39,473 bases of DNA from Zopfochytrium polystomum (Eukaryota; Chytridiomycota; Chytridiomycetes; Chytridiales; Chytridiaceae), in NCBI GenBank assembly GCA_025765615.1, contig JAIVFJ010000454.1:1-39473 (forward strand). The letters are read 5' to 3'. The notes beneath the pieces are model-generated. The model did not search any database and was not told the origin of the DNA. It saw only the letters and a list, made by a program, of their open reading frames with translations. Positions 1-10,196 of the stretch are shown here, piece after piece (position 1 is the stretch's first letter; each line of letters opens with the position of its first letter). The position numbers and the translations under genes are program-made.

Positions 1-176
1 GAACGGGTGTGAGCGAAAAAATCGAGTTAAACGAAAATAAAATGGAAAAAGCAAGAAGTCGCGGATCTACATCTCATTCTATCATGCAGCGCTTTCGTTT
101 CAGTTTTTTTCAATAATATGTTTCTTTCGTGTGGGAGCATTAGCTCTCTAAATCAAAAAATGCGCAGGGAACAAGA

Positions 177-1837
177 TCACGCCTTCAGCTTCTTTTCAAC
201 GGCCGCTCTGAGATCCTCATCGAGGAAAGGCCTTAGCAGCCTCGTAAAGGACGTATTTTTCGTCATGACCACCTCTGGGGTGATCTCCTTCGTCCACGTC
301 CCTGAAGCGTGGTTGGACGCGTGGTAGGCGTACTAAGAGACAAAGGGAAATATCCTTAAGCTATCAGAGCAAGGAAATATACCTGATAACCATCGAAAAT
401 ATATTCATCTGCCAAGTGGACAAACTAGAAGGGCAGCCTTCAGCTCACAGATTCCATCTTCGATTCCCCTTTAGAAATAACTCACCTCGCAATGATTCCT
501 GTGGTAGCTCGGGTAGAAGAAGCTCACCCTCGGCATGACGCAGATATCGTCCCGCGGGGTCGACGCGAGCCTCAGCGGCAGTTTCACCGAATGCTCGGAC
601 CATTCGAGGTCGTTGAAGGTGGTGTACCTGTTTGTACCACTCGCGCATAAAGGTCGCGTTCGGGGGCGGCCATGATCATGGCGTTGCAGAGCCCCGCCTC
701 GTCCTCTTTGCCGAGCACTGTCTCGTGGTGAAGGAGGGGGTCGAGCGAGCGGAAGACCATCATGTCGCCTGTCGAGGTAGATGCCGCCTTCAAATTCAAA
801 TTACTCGACGCCGTTCAAAAAGGATGAACCAAAGTAATACCATATTTGAGAACAACTTGCATCCGGAGAATGGTCGGCCTGATGCGAAATGTTCTCCACT
901 GGGTTGCCAAAGATCTTCGTCGGCACCGACTCGACGTAGACGAGCTTGACCAGTTTCTTTGCGCGCTCCCACCACTCTCCCTTTGGCTCGTACTTGTAGT
1001 GGAGCATGATGACGTCTGGCTTGATGGAAGTGTGGGCCATCTTGATGGCCATGTAGTGGACAAACTGGAACGGGAAGTCGCCAAAGTTGGGTTGGAGGCC
1101 AAAGACAAAGTGGACGATTTTGGGTATCTTGAACTGGCTCGGGTCCGGATCGAGGTTGCTGCAAGAGTCCACTAGGAGGGGGTTGGTGAAGTCTGCACGA
1201 TGGCGTGAGAGATCAGAGTCATTGAGGAAGGATGTTACAGAATGCGCGAACCTAGATGCTCCTACGAAATTGAAAAGGTTCGTCAACTTACAGGAGGAGA
1301 GCGAGGAGGAACTGAGCAACCTACCATTCCAAATTTATTGTAAACCTCTTGCGTTCCCTCGCATTCCTGGCCGCCTGTTCAATGCGGTGGGAATCAGAAA
1401 GATCTGTCACGTCTATGCGAGAGCAAACAATCAATCTCACCAAGGTTCCTCTTCCACAAAGGAATATCCGATCCGTGACCCCAATCGCCCTCCTTCAGCT
1501 CACGCGATCCGGCAGGAACGCACAACCGCTCCCTCGAAAACCCCTGCTCCGCATCGTGAAGCTCGTAAAACGCGCGAGGGACTGCATCCGCGCCTCTGGG
1601 GATGGAGATCGCTCGGGTGCGTTCTGTTGCAGGACCAGGCGCCGTTGTGCGGGGCCGGATTCTTCGTAGATCCGATCGCGTCGTGCAGGGAGAGCGGGGA
1701 CCTCAGAGTCGGACGATCGCTCAAGAGGACGAAATAGGAGACAGATGTGATGGCGATGAAGGCGGTGATGAGCGCGTAGAGCTTTTGGTGCGGGAGGCGT
1801 GGAACCAGCCGGCGGACGAGCCTTCAGCGCCTTTCAT
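177..1837 (-). CDS. GT32-type glycosyltransferase (DXD sugar-binding), type II membrane protein
   Basis: Probably transfers a sugar from a nucleotide-sugar donor in the Golgi lumen, as fungal Och1/GT32 relatives do; the exact substrate is not visible. The start at 1837 is followed, after one frame break, by a signal anchor (LYALITAFIAITSVSYFVLL, about residues 22-41). A luminal stem follows, then the catalytic core: IPKIVHFVFG, KPDVIMLHYKYEP, HQADHLRMQVVLKYGGIYLD with the DGD (DXD) metal site, then VFRSLDPLLHHE. The C-terminal exon has the YHASNHASGTW region typical of the family. Clear exons are 841-about 1190, 486-787, a 42-nt exon at 383-424 and the terminal exon 177-332. One-base breaks occur near 626, 771, 877, 1566 and 1817. 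Family call is strong; 5' exon borders are approximate. Confidence 0.72.
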
Positions 1838-1969
1838 TGCTGTCTTGTGTTTTGCAACTCCGATCTCAGACAATTCGCAGGTTTATTTAACACAGCCAAA
1901 TGGTAGCACGAAGCACCTTATGCGCAAGAGATCCAACCCAAAGGTGAAAGAATGTAACCACTGCAGTCC

Positions 1970-2829
1970 TTAATAATCATCACCAAACCTGTAAGAGTCA
2001 TTTGTAAAAAGGGAAGAAAGCGACTCCCATCCGTCAATCACCAAGGTCCCCTTATCCTCCGAACCCGCGCCCGCCGCAAACAAGACAGGCGCGTAGTGCT
2101 CCGGCGACGGCGCCGCCATCCTATACGACGGCGCATCGTACGTTGCAAGGAGCGCCTTTTGTAGCTCCTCGCCGGTCCTGGACTCGAGGATCGCGGCGCG
2201 CACCCGGTTGGCAAAGTCTGTCATCCAATCCGGCGGCGGGCCGGACGGTTTCCCCGACCGCATTGCCCTGAACAGCTCGCGGAGGTTGTGCAGGATGAAC
2301 CCCAGCCCGAGGATCAGGACGCCCTCGTCGCGGAGCGGGGCTAGGGCCTTGCCGATCATAAAGTAGTCGTTCGGATCGCGGGTGACCGGGAGGGACAGCT
2401 GGACGACCGGGATCTCGCAGCCAGGGAAGAGGTACAAGAGCGGTGTGAACACGCCGTGATCCAATCCGCGGCTTTTCTCCTCCGAGACGCGGAACCCAGC
2501 GCCCTTGAGCAGCCGCGACGCGCGATCGGCGAGCAGCGGATCGCCGTCGGCGGGGTACTTGACGTCGTAGAACTCTGGGGAGAAGCCGTAGTAGTCGTAC
2601 AGCAGGTCGTGCTTTGCGGCGGTGGTGATCTTGAGGCCGTTGTCGGTCTCCCAGTGGGCCGAGACGACGAGGAGGGACTTTGGGCGGTTGGGGCCGCTCG
2701 CGAGGATCTTTTGCCAAGGGTGGCGAGGGCGCGCGGGCCGTTGTCCTCGGGGGAAACGATCCACATTGGGCTGCCGTGGGCGAGAAAGTAGCAAGGCTGG
2801 CGGAAGCGGGCTGCGCTGGCGACGGCCAT
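1970..2829 (-). CDS. DODA/LigB-type extradiol aromatic ring-opening dioxygenase
   Basis: Belongs to the 4,5-DOPA extradiol dioxygenase (YgiD/DODA) family of metal-dependent enzymes that open catechol-type rings. The four usual metal or active-site histidines are visible in order: FLAHGSPM near the N-terminus, SAHWE, GLDHGVFTPL and EHYAPVLFA. PVVQLSL and LGLGFILHNLRE also match the family. Length is about 286 aa, slightly above the family norm of about 260-270. The start at 2829 (MAVASAARF) was chosen because it places the AHGSP motif at the normal distance from the N-terminus; the longer upstream frame lacks it. One base is missing near 2717 (CCCTTGG), which splits the ORF after residue 37. 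No intron is needed. The physiological substrate is unknown. Confidence 0.82.
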
Positions 2830-3131
2830 AGTTGATTGACGATCGGACGATTGGCGATGAACGATGATGGTGATGATGATCCTCCTTGTGGGTTGAGGGA
2901 TCAACGATTATTATCATTGATCGCCATGGCCTTTAGGTAATTAGCCAATCCCAATACTAATATTACAATCCCCCAATACTGAGTTTGCATTAGTAAGTCA
3001 CGGTCTGATTGATTGGTAATCATGTCCGTTTCTCGGAGGTCCGACGAACGGAAAATGCGACGCTTCATACGGAAAATGTTTGACATGAGAGGCAATTTGG
3101 TTGGGGTTGTGTGGTTTCGCGGCACTGGGCA

Positions 3132-3178
<47 letters not shown>

Positions 3179-3632
3179 GCGACTACCTCAAAAGCTGAAT
3201 CGTTTGAATGGTGAGGTATTTGAGGGAACCTTTGCTTCTGCGTCATGTTCGGCAGCAGGGATCAGCGTGCCATCAAGTACGTTTGACAGGTGATTCGACA
3301 TAGAATGTGAATAGCTTCGAGTGGATTTGCACGATCCAGGCGGATATGAACGTATACTTTGGATTTTGAGAATCATCGCAGTTTGCTTTCTTGAATTTCG
3401 CTGTCCCAGCAGTTTATTTGAAACACTCTGTGTGTTCTTCTGACTTTGTTTTTTTTCTGTTTTTTCCCCATTTTTTCTTTTCCCTTTCCGTCTTCTGTCC
3501 TGCGCGAAATAATATGTCGTTCTGATTGTTCTGGCGTGGTGTGGCAAGCCCAATAACTCTCCTTTATTCGCTCCAACACCCGCAGTCCGAAACAGCACAA
3601 AACTCCCTTCACCAGAACTTGACAATGTAAAA
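2830..3632. other. intergenic spacer with long T tract
   Basis: No gene is supported here. It holds an uninterrupted run of about 44 T at 3134-3177 and further short T-rich patches near 3445-3485. Open frames across the run are artefacts of the homopolymer. Confidence 0.6.
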
Positions 3633-5787
3633 TCAACAGGCGTTCCATTCACTGTCCCTCTCCTCACTGTCCCTCTCCTGCGACTCGTCCTCGTCTTCTG
3701 CTTCGCCGATCGAAAACAAAAAGACAGTGACATCCCAGTTGTCAAAGACGAGATCTCGCAACGAAAAAAAAGAGGAACAAAAAAAAAAAAAAATTAACAA
3801 TACAATAAGACTCTCACCGTTGCCAATCCTCTTCAAGATGATGAGCCAGCGTTCATTCAGTTGCTCCTCCAAGCTCTGCTTAGGTGCTTTACTAATCTTG
3901 GGACTCGTCGCTTCAGCGGCGGGCTCCGTCTTTCGCAGGACGCCGACGCCGGCGTTCCGGATCGACGCCATCAGGTCCGTGCGCGCGTCAACGGACGACG
4001 CGGCCGGTGGCGTGATCGCTTCAGAGAGTGGAGGAGATGCCAACTCGTTGGGTGGGGGCGGTGGCTGTTGGATACTGCTCGAGCTGGGAGAAAGTACTGG
4101 AGGAGCCAGAGGTGGCGGAGGAGGGGCCACGGAGGGTTGGGCAGAAGGGGACGTCGACGGAGGACGCAGCTTCAACTGCAGGAACCGGGCGTGGAGGAGA
4201 AGCTTCGCTTGCAGTAGAGCTGGTTGGAGCTTGGCGGCGAGGAGGGACGGCGGGGGGTGGCTGGTGGCGTACCAGAGCAGGACCAGAATCTTCATGATTA
4301 AGAGGTTCGTTTCGAGTCGGGGCCGCATCCTCTGGAGCCGTTGGCGAGCGAACTATGACGTTTGGCTTTGGGCGGAATCAGTGGTGCAGGCCTGTGCGAA
4401 GGTGGGGGCGGTGGAGGGGGCCGTCTCGCTGTGATAGTGCAAAAGCACCAAATCAGGAACTGCAGGTGGCAGAAGAATCGGGGTTGGACCACTCACTTGA
4501 GTTGGCAGGGATTTCGGGAGGGCCGGACGTCAGCTTCGCTGGGGTCGCTGGCGACTGCTCATCCTTTGAAGCCTCAACCATCGCTGCGTGCTCTCTCATA
4601 AACAGTGAAACAGCCTTTGCAGCCTTCTTGTTCTTCAGCTGTTCCTGCAAAGAGTGTCGGGTCTCCGAGGGGCGGTGCATGCACAGTGAACACATACCTC
4701 GGTGATTCCGGCCTTCTCGAAAATTGCCCTCCACTCCAAGGGAATGTTTGCACCTTCAAAGCCATGAACAGGGTCGAATCCGACGTGGCTGATATGTCTG
4801 CAGAGCAGATGGGGGTGTTAAGGACAAATCGAAGGATCAGCGACTCTTACTTGAAGTCAGAGGGTGCCGATATAATCGGCCTTACGGCCTTTTCCCTTTT
4901 TTTCGTTTTGCTGATTGTCGAAAAGAGGCCACCACCCCCACCACCGCCCTCCTTCTTAGACTCCCTCTTCGATCTGTTCTTCGCCGAGGAATCCGTCGCC
5001 GAGACTTCCGTGACCGTGGGGGGCACTTTGGACGAGTCCGCGCTTGAAACGACCAAGACCGACGGCCGAAGCGGATACAGTGTGTTGGACGTTGGGTCTG
5101 GGAAGGGGAGGTACTCGTACGGGTGGCTTGGGTGGCAGAACCACCTTCTCTTGCGCAGGAGGTGACTGGGCCAAGGACTTCTTCCTGGCGACAGCGTCGG
5201 CAAAGTCAGCGGCATCGCTTTCATCTGCAAAGGAGAAGCCAGCCATTGCGCGATCCGCCTATGAGCAGGAAACAACGATGAGCATGGGAGCAACGCATTT
5301 GTCTGACCAAGTTGCAGTGACTCACTTGGGAGGGGAACGAGTGGAAAAACGGCTTGTCCTGGAAATAATCGAAAGAGGCGTCATGCTCGGACGACCAAAC
5401 AATTCGGCGATCCTGTTTTGCGAACTTTGGTGAGGCGAGGGCAGAAGACGGACCCAAAGCGACGACAGCCATGCTTCATCGTACGAACCCTCAGATCAAT
5501 AATATGGAACGCGTAGATCCCGTCGCGATTGCGTGCGAGCACCACGGCGCCGATCTTGTCCTGGTACTTCCATTCCGCCCGCCCTTCCTGGCGCCAGGTA
5601 CAGTCTCGCGACGGTCGCGGCCAGGATCTTGAAGCAACGAGTTTCGCTGGGCACAGGCAGGGGGGCAACGGTCAGCAGCCGGTTCAATGCAGGTGAACTA
5701 GCAGGGGGGGGTGCCACTTGCCTGCTCGCCGACGCCGCGCGAGACGGCGTTCACGGTGGACAGCTCTGCGTCGTTGAGGGCCTTCAT
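3633..5787 (-). CDS. WASP-family actin nucleation-promoting factor with WH1, CRIB and WH2 domains
   Basis: Links Rho-family GTPase signalling to Arp2/3-driven actin branching at the cell cortex. Domains in order: start MKALNDAELSTVNAVSRG (5787); WH1 with FKILAATVARLYLAPGR, IGAVVLARNRDG, WSSEHDASFDYFQDKPFFHS and FSFADESDAADFADAV; a proline-rich linker; a CRIB/GBD (ISAPSDFKHISHVGFDPVHG, then NIPLEWRAIF) from an exon ending at 4697; EQLKNKKAAKAVSLFMREH; long proline runs; one WH2 (RTDLMASIRNAGVGVLRK); and an acidic tail ending in SEWNAC. Introns are GT-AG, for example GTGAGT ending one exon near 4495. The first intron looks GC-AG (GCAAGT near 5727). One frame break lies in WH1 near 5602. Saccharomyces Las17 lacks a CRIB, so this is the animal/amoeba-like architecture. 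Confidence 0.88.
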
Positions 5788-6217
5788 GTTGCTGTGCTTT
5801 GTGGTTTGTGGTTGGTTCTGCAGGTGGCGCAGGCTTGGCGTGAAGAGATCCCGTTCGTTCTTGCTTGTTTTCTTCTTTTTTTTCTTCTATTTTTCTTTTT
5901 TTTTTCTTCTTTTTTTCATTTTCAAGTTATTTTACACTCGGATACTTCGTTCACGCTCTCATATTTTCTTGGCACGACGGCTTTTTGTCGCGTTCGGCCA
6001 CCCAGGCGGATCGTCGTCCGTTTTTGGTTGATGGCTCCCGATCACTCTCGCCCGCCTGGGCAGCGCGGCTGCTGACGCATACAAGCAGCCAGCACTCAAG
6101 GTCACAAACGCGTTTTCCGGTTATGAGGGATCCAGCGAGATCACTCCGCACGCAGCCTCCCTCCCGACAAGTCGAGAACAGCGGCCCCTCGGCTTGCACG
6201 GATCTACTGCACATGTT
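5788..6217. other. intergenic spacer, T-rich
   Basis: Lies between the WASP start and the recognisable esterase remnant. A T-rich stretch occupies about 5865-5935. Any N-terminal exon of the esterase would have to lie here, but no oxyanion-hole motif or start was found. Confidence 0.4.
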
Positions 6218-7335
6218 GTCCTGTCCACGTCTACTTTCGCGACGTCATCGTGCTACGCTGTGCGGGGGAAGTTGGGCGCCGCGTTGGCGTGCTCGGATTC
6301 CGGGCCTCTCCCGAAATACAAGCCGCCGGTGGTTCCAATTCGGGACTCAAAGACCGGCTGGCCGCCTTGAGATGGGTGCGAGAAAACATCGGGGCGTTCG
6401 GCGGGGACCCCGCAAAGTGACCGCATTCGGAGAGTCTGCCGGCGGTTGTTCCATAGCCAACCATCTGACGGCGTCTTCCGCCACGAACCCTTTGACCCCA
6501 CCTCTCTTTGACGCCGCCGTTTCGAGTCGGCAGGCGCAAGCTTTGGCTTCATGTTGAACTGGACTGCTGTCTACGGCACCGTCGCAGCCAGCGGTTGTCC
6601 GCAACCTGCTGCAAGGACATAACATGCCTCCGTGGTCTATCCGCCAACGCTCTCCGCACCGCGTAGAACACAATCGAATGCACCAGCTCCACCAAATTCG
6701 GCTTATTCCGCGCGTACGTCGACGGCGACTACATCCCCCCGCAGCAGCGCCTCCTCACCAGAGCCTTCCTCCACGTGCCCCTCCTCCTCGGCACCAACAC
6801 CGACGAAGGCACCTACTTCTCCACAAACATGACCACCGCCGAGTACGCCAGCCTCCTCGCCGCGAGCTTCCCCGGCCTCGCCGCCACCGCGGTCGACAGC
6901 CTTTACACCTGTTCCCGCTCGCAAACTACACCGCACTCGACGCCGGCACAGCCACGTTCCTCGGTGGCGGACATGATCGGCGACTGGTCGATCCATTGCC
7001 CATCCCAGCGTCTCGCAGACGCCTACGCGCGTCGCTCTCTTGCGCGCGACCCCACCGAAGGCGACCGGCCCGCTCGTGTTCCGGTACGCTTCAACCACTT
7101 CCCGACGTACATGCCACCAAGCATGCCGGGGATGGGCGTTGGCAACTCGTTCGAGGTGCCGTACGTGTTTGGAGCGACGGAGACACGCGCGGTGGAGGAG
7201 GAGGACGCGCTGGCGAGGGAGATGGTCAGGTTTGGTCATTTTTTGCGGAAGCTAAGATACTTCAAGACTGAAGAGCGGAAGCAAACGATGATTGACCTCT
7301 GGGCAGGAAAATGTGACAAGAACCGCCAAAACTAA
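6218..7335 (+). pseudogene. type-B carboxylesterase/lipase remnant
   Basis: Alpha/beta-hydrolase of the carboxylesterase type-B family, broken into at least five frames. Recognisable pieces in order: DVIVL and GVLGF strand segments; [19 protein letters not shown]; the nucleophile elbow FGESAGG near 6426; YVDGDYIPPQQRLLTRAF; the acid region LLLGTNTDEGTYF with the catalytic Glu in DEG; VADMIGDWSIHCPSQRLADA; and GNSFEVPYVFGATE. In the last motif the catalytic His expected before SFE is Asn (AAC near 7144). The N-terminal third, including the oxyanion-hole HGG motif, is not found. Multiple breaks, a missing N-terminus and loss of a triad residue argue for a real pseudogene rather than sequencing noise alone. 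Confidence 0.68.
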
Positions 7336-7520
7336 GCGATGCCGCCTCTGCACGAAATCCTCCACTTAACCATGTTTTGTGCGTGGATTCACTTGTGGTA
7401 GTCGCTCAAATGGTACAATGTAAGTAGCATAATGTTGACAGAATGTGACATTGGATTAAACCTTGTTTTGATACCACAGGCGTTCCCGGGTCGTCCGTCT
7501 AACGCCAAGACGCCATCATC

Positions 7521-7587
7521 GTTGAAGGTCGCGGACTCGATTCCCGCCAGGGAGATGCTCCCTGTAGCTCAGTGGGAGAGCGTCTAC
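7521..7587 (+). tRNA. tRNA-like sequence with 3' half preceding 5' half (possible permuted tRNA)
   Basis: Reads in this order: GTTGA (7521-7525), the five-base AGGTC typical of a variable loop, a T-arm-like GCGGACTCGATTCCCGC (7531-7547), acceptor 3' strand CAGGGAG (7548-7554), ATG, acceptor 5' strand CTCCCTG (7558-7564), TA, a perfect D arm GCTC-AGTGGGA-GAGC (7567-7581), G, TCTAC (7583-7587). The acceptor strands are 7/7 complementary. TCTAC pairs with GTTGA at 4 of 5 positions. Box A (TAGCTCAGTGGG) matches consensus fully; the box B region has about two mismatches. A T5 run at 7629-7633 could terminate Pol III. Alternatives are two truncated tandem tRNA relics, or a degenerate tRNA-Asp-like gene ending at 7554. 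Confidence 0.35.
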
Positions 7588-7628
7588 CTAAAACTTTGGG
7601 CGGTGTCTGTTGCCGGCTGAGCAAAGCG

Positions 7629-7633
7629 TTTTT
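7629..7633 (+). terminator. possible Pol III T5 terminator
   Basis: Five T after the tRNA-like segment. Weak on its own, because T runs are common in this spacer. Confidence 0.25.
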
Positions 7634-7664
7634 GTTTTGCTTTTCCGTGTGTTTTGTTTTGGAC

Positions 7665-7699
<35 letters not shown>

Positions 7700-8095
7700 G
7701 CGACGCGGCCTCCAACCACGCCAACTCCCCCGCCCCCTCCAGCGCAGAAAGGCTCGCCTTCACGACACGCTCTCTCGCCGCCGCCGCCCGACAGATCTGA
7801 AGTCGTCGTCGTTCGTCGTCGTCATCCTACTACAACCAATGCGGCCCACCTTTTTCGAGACTTCTTTTGTTTTCTTTTGAATCTGACTTTAAAATTGTTG
7901 AAACACATCGTCCATTAGCCTTTGCTCGCGTTGTGAATAAAGCTTCTGTTGCGGGTTGACACTTGGGACAAGAAAACTTTCTTAGGCGTTTGACTTCGCC
8001 ACCCATAAGATTCAAGTGCAAGTGCAAGTGATCTTGCACCGCTGTCCAGGGCGCCACGTCCACTTCCACCCACCTCTGTCCCAAGGCATATAAGA
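7634..8095. other. intergenic spacer with A tract
   Basis: Contains about 32 consecutive A at 7666-7697 followed by C/G-rich low-complexity sequence. No gene is supported. GGCATATAAGAATGG just before 8096 contains a TATAA-like box that is too close to the ATG to be a convincing core promoter. Confidence 0.4.
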
Positions 8096-9437
8096 ATGGT
8101 GTTTCTCTCCACCCCCTTTCCCACATTGCCCAAGCTTATCTCGCTTGATTCCTCTTCAAACGTTATGCAGATATCCCGCTCCGCGCAGAAAGCCTCCTCC
8201 GCGATCATCGTGGTCGGAAAGTCGGGCCTTGGCAAGAGCACATTCTGTAACATTTACTCTGGAAGCGATAACCCGACAGGAGCTGGGGCTGCGGGCGTTA
8301 GCACGAAGCCCATTGAAGTTTGGCTTGAAAAAAACGTACCTTCTGATGTTTCCGCTCTTCTTCCACTTCGCTGGTGGGATCACTAATCCGATTCCACAAA
8401 CAGGGTAGAAGGGTTTCGATCATTGACATGCCCGGCTATGGTGATGTCGGCGGACCCAACCGAGAGCCCATCAATGATATCGTCATCCACCGCTGGCTCC
8501 TCAAGTACGTGATGAGCCGCAAGGTAATCGGGATTATTGTCTTTGTCTCGCAAGACGACGTGTGCCAGGCGCGGCTCGCTCCAGAGGTTAAAGTCCCTCC
8601 TCGAGGTCCTCGGCACTCGCTTCGCCGGGTTTGAGGCTCTCTGCTTCTTTGCCGTCTCCGGTAAAAGCATGCTTGGTTCCATGAGCGAGTTCCTCCGCGA
8701 CGCCGCGTCCAGCATTCTGACTGGGAAGCTGCGAATCATGGGGCTCGGCGCGCGAAACTGGGCACGCTGCAAGAAGAAAGACTTCTCGGCGGTCACAAGC
8801 TGGTGCGATTCGCAGTACGCTTTGGCCGACCCGCCTACCCTTGCGCCGCGCATCACAAGAGACAACCTGTCGGCGGTGCGGCAAGATTGGCGATCCTCTT
8901 CTCATCGTCAAGCCCTGCCGCTTCCACGGAGAGTCAGGAGGAGCGGTGCACAGCCGAAAGACGACGCGATTCCACCCTGGCGAACCAAGCATCACGCACT
9001 TGGGCCGTTGGGACGGTTTCCTGTGCGTAGGCAAGTGGTCCTGCTGCGGCAAATCGGATCGAGAGAGCAATTGCGGCCACATCCATCATACATGCTGCCC
9101 CAACGGCGACGGCCAAAAGTGCTTCGAGAAGTGCGACGACTGCGGTAAAACCGTGAAGGAGGTTGGGTGCAAGGGGACGTGTCGCAACTGCAACAGTCTC
9201 ATGTCCGCGGTCGGCTGCCAGGGATTCGAAGCGCACGACTGGAAAGGAGAGATGACGAAGCATGTCATTCAGTTTGAAGCACTGGACCATGTTCATGCGA
9301 TTGACGAGAGAAAGGTGGAGGCACTCTTTGATGATATGCAAGTGGACGACAACGTGAGCTTTGTGGAAGCGTACTACTTGATGGTTCGACTTGCTGAAAG
9401 GTCCTTCTCGTATTTTACCTCGATATCTAAAACCTGA
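8096..9437 (+). CDS. septin/AIG1-like P-loop GTPase with C-terminal Cys-rich zinc-binding region
   Basis: The N-terminal domain is a TRAFAC-type GTPase: G1 is AIIVVGKSGLGKSTFCN and G3 is IIDMPGYGD, with the hydrophobic strand GIIVFVSQDD after it. An intron at 8336-8403 (GTACCT...CAG) joins VWLEKN to GRRVSIID in phase 0. Exon 2 has a one-base excess near 8575 and another break near 8845-8860. The C-terminal third is Cys/His-dense: TCRRCGK, WSCCGKSDRESNCGHIHHTC, CFEKCDDCGK and CKGTCRNCNS, giving several CxxC pairs that probably bind zinc. The start is 8096 or the in-frame ATG at 8164; both precede the P-loop. No known family with this exact pairing is recalled. The role is unknown. Confidence 0.66.
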
Positions 9438-9804
9438 GCGCATAAGCTCCTGTTTCCATACTTTTGGGGAAGAGAGAAGGGGGAGGCAAAAAAATAAATT
9501 GACAGAAGGGTTTTGCAAAATATTTAGCAGCCGGCATCTCCATGCGAGTGCAGAGTGGCGTAGGAAATTGAGAAGTTCGATCAACCGACGCGATGCTTAG
9601 CTCCTAGCTTGTACCGCAATCGTCGCGCTCGACGTGCTCATGTTTGCCGTCGCAAGTCCCAAACAATGTGTCTCACAAAGCAATGCACACCAAGGCAGTC
9701 ACATTTTCTGCTTGTCGGGTTGTGGGCCGACCCTTGCAAGTATGGGTACCGCTCTGGCATCTGTCTAGCCGAAAGCTTTGTCTGCTCAATTTAACTTCAG
9801 TGTC
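9438..9804. other. intergenic, no feature seen
   Basis: No coding frame with family-like motifs and no RNA-like fold was recognised between the GTPase stop and the WASP-derived fragment. Confidence 0.4.
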
Positions 9805-10085
9805 GGAGGCCGTCTCGCTGCGATTGAACACAGCATCAAATCAGACTTGGAAGGTGATTGCGTAGGACCACTCTCACTTGGGTTTGCAGGGATTCCGGGA
9901 GGACCGGAGGTCCGTTTCGCAGGGCATGGGGGACGGCGCCGACCGCTCGTGCTTCAAAGTCGAAGCCGATACAGTGCGTTGGAGCGGGGAGGCCACTATG
10001 CGTTCCGCGAGTGCACTCACCGCCTCCAAATCGGAGCAGCGCCGCCTCGGCTTCAGTTGTACCTCCCACGGAAAGCATTTTCCAC
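9805..10085 (-). pseudogene. partial duplicate of the WASP gene
   Basis: Two blocks align with the WASP gene in the same orientation. 9808-9925 matches about 4420-4540: both share GGCCGTCTCGCTG, CACCAAATCAG/CATCAAATCAG, GGACCACT and CAGGGATT-CGGGAGG-CCGGA. 9945-10000 matches about 5035-5095: both share the GCxGATACAGTG-GTTGGA segment, encoding HTVSAS in WASP and RTVSAS here. The roughly 500 bp between the blocks, which hold the CRIB exon, are missing. The first block runs across an exon/intron border, so this is a DNA-level duplication, not a retrocopy. It has no complete frame. Confidence 0.7.
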
Positions 10086-10196
10086 TAAGTTAAGGTGGTG
10101 TATGCATTACGTAATAATTATATGAGACAAATCATGAAAATACTTCGTTTGGGCCGTCACACGCACTAAGCCTCCCATCAGTGGGTGCACGGAATG

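Noticed and set aside
7666..7697. Poly-A tract after the tRNA-like segment, read as the tail of a tRNA-derived SINE
   Set aside because: No target duplication found around it, no second copy in the window, and similar tracts occur inside an intron with no retroelement.
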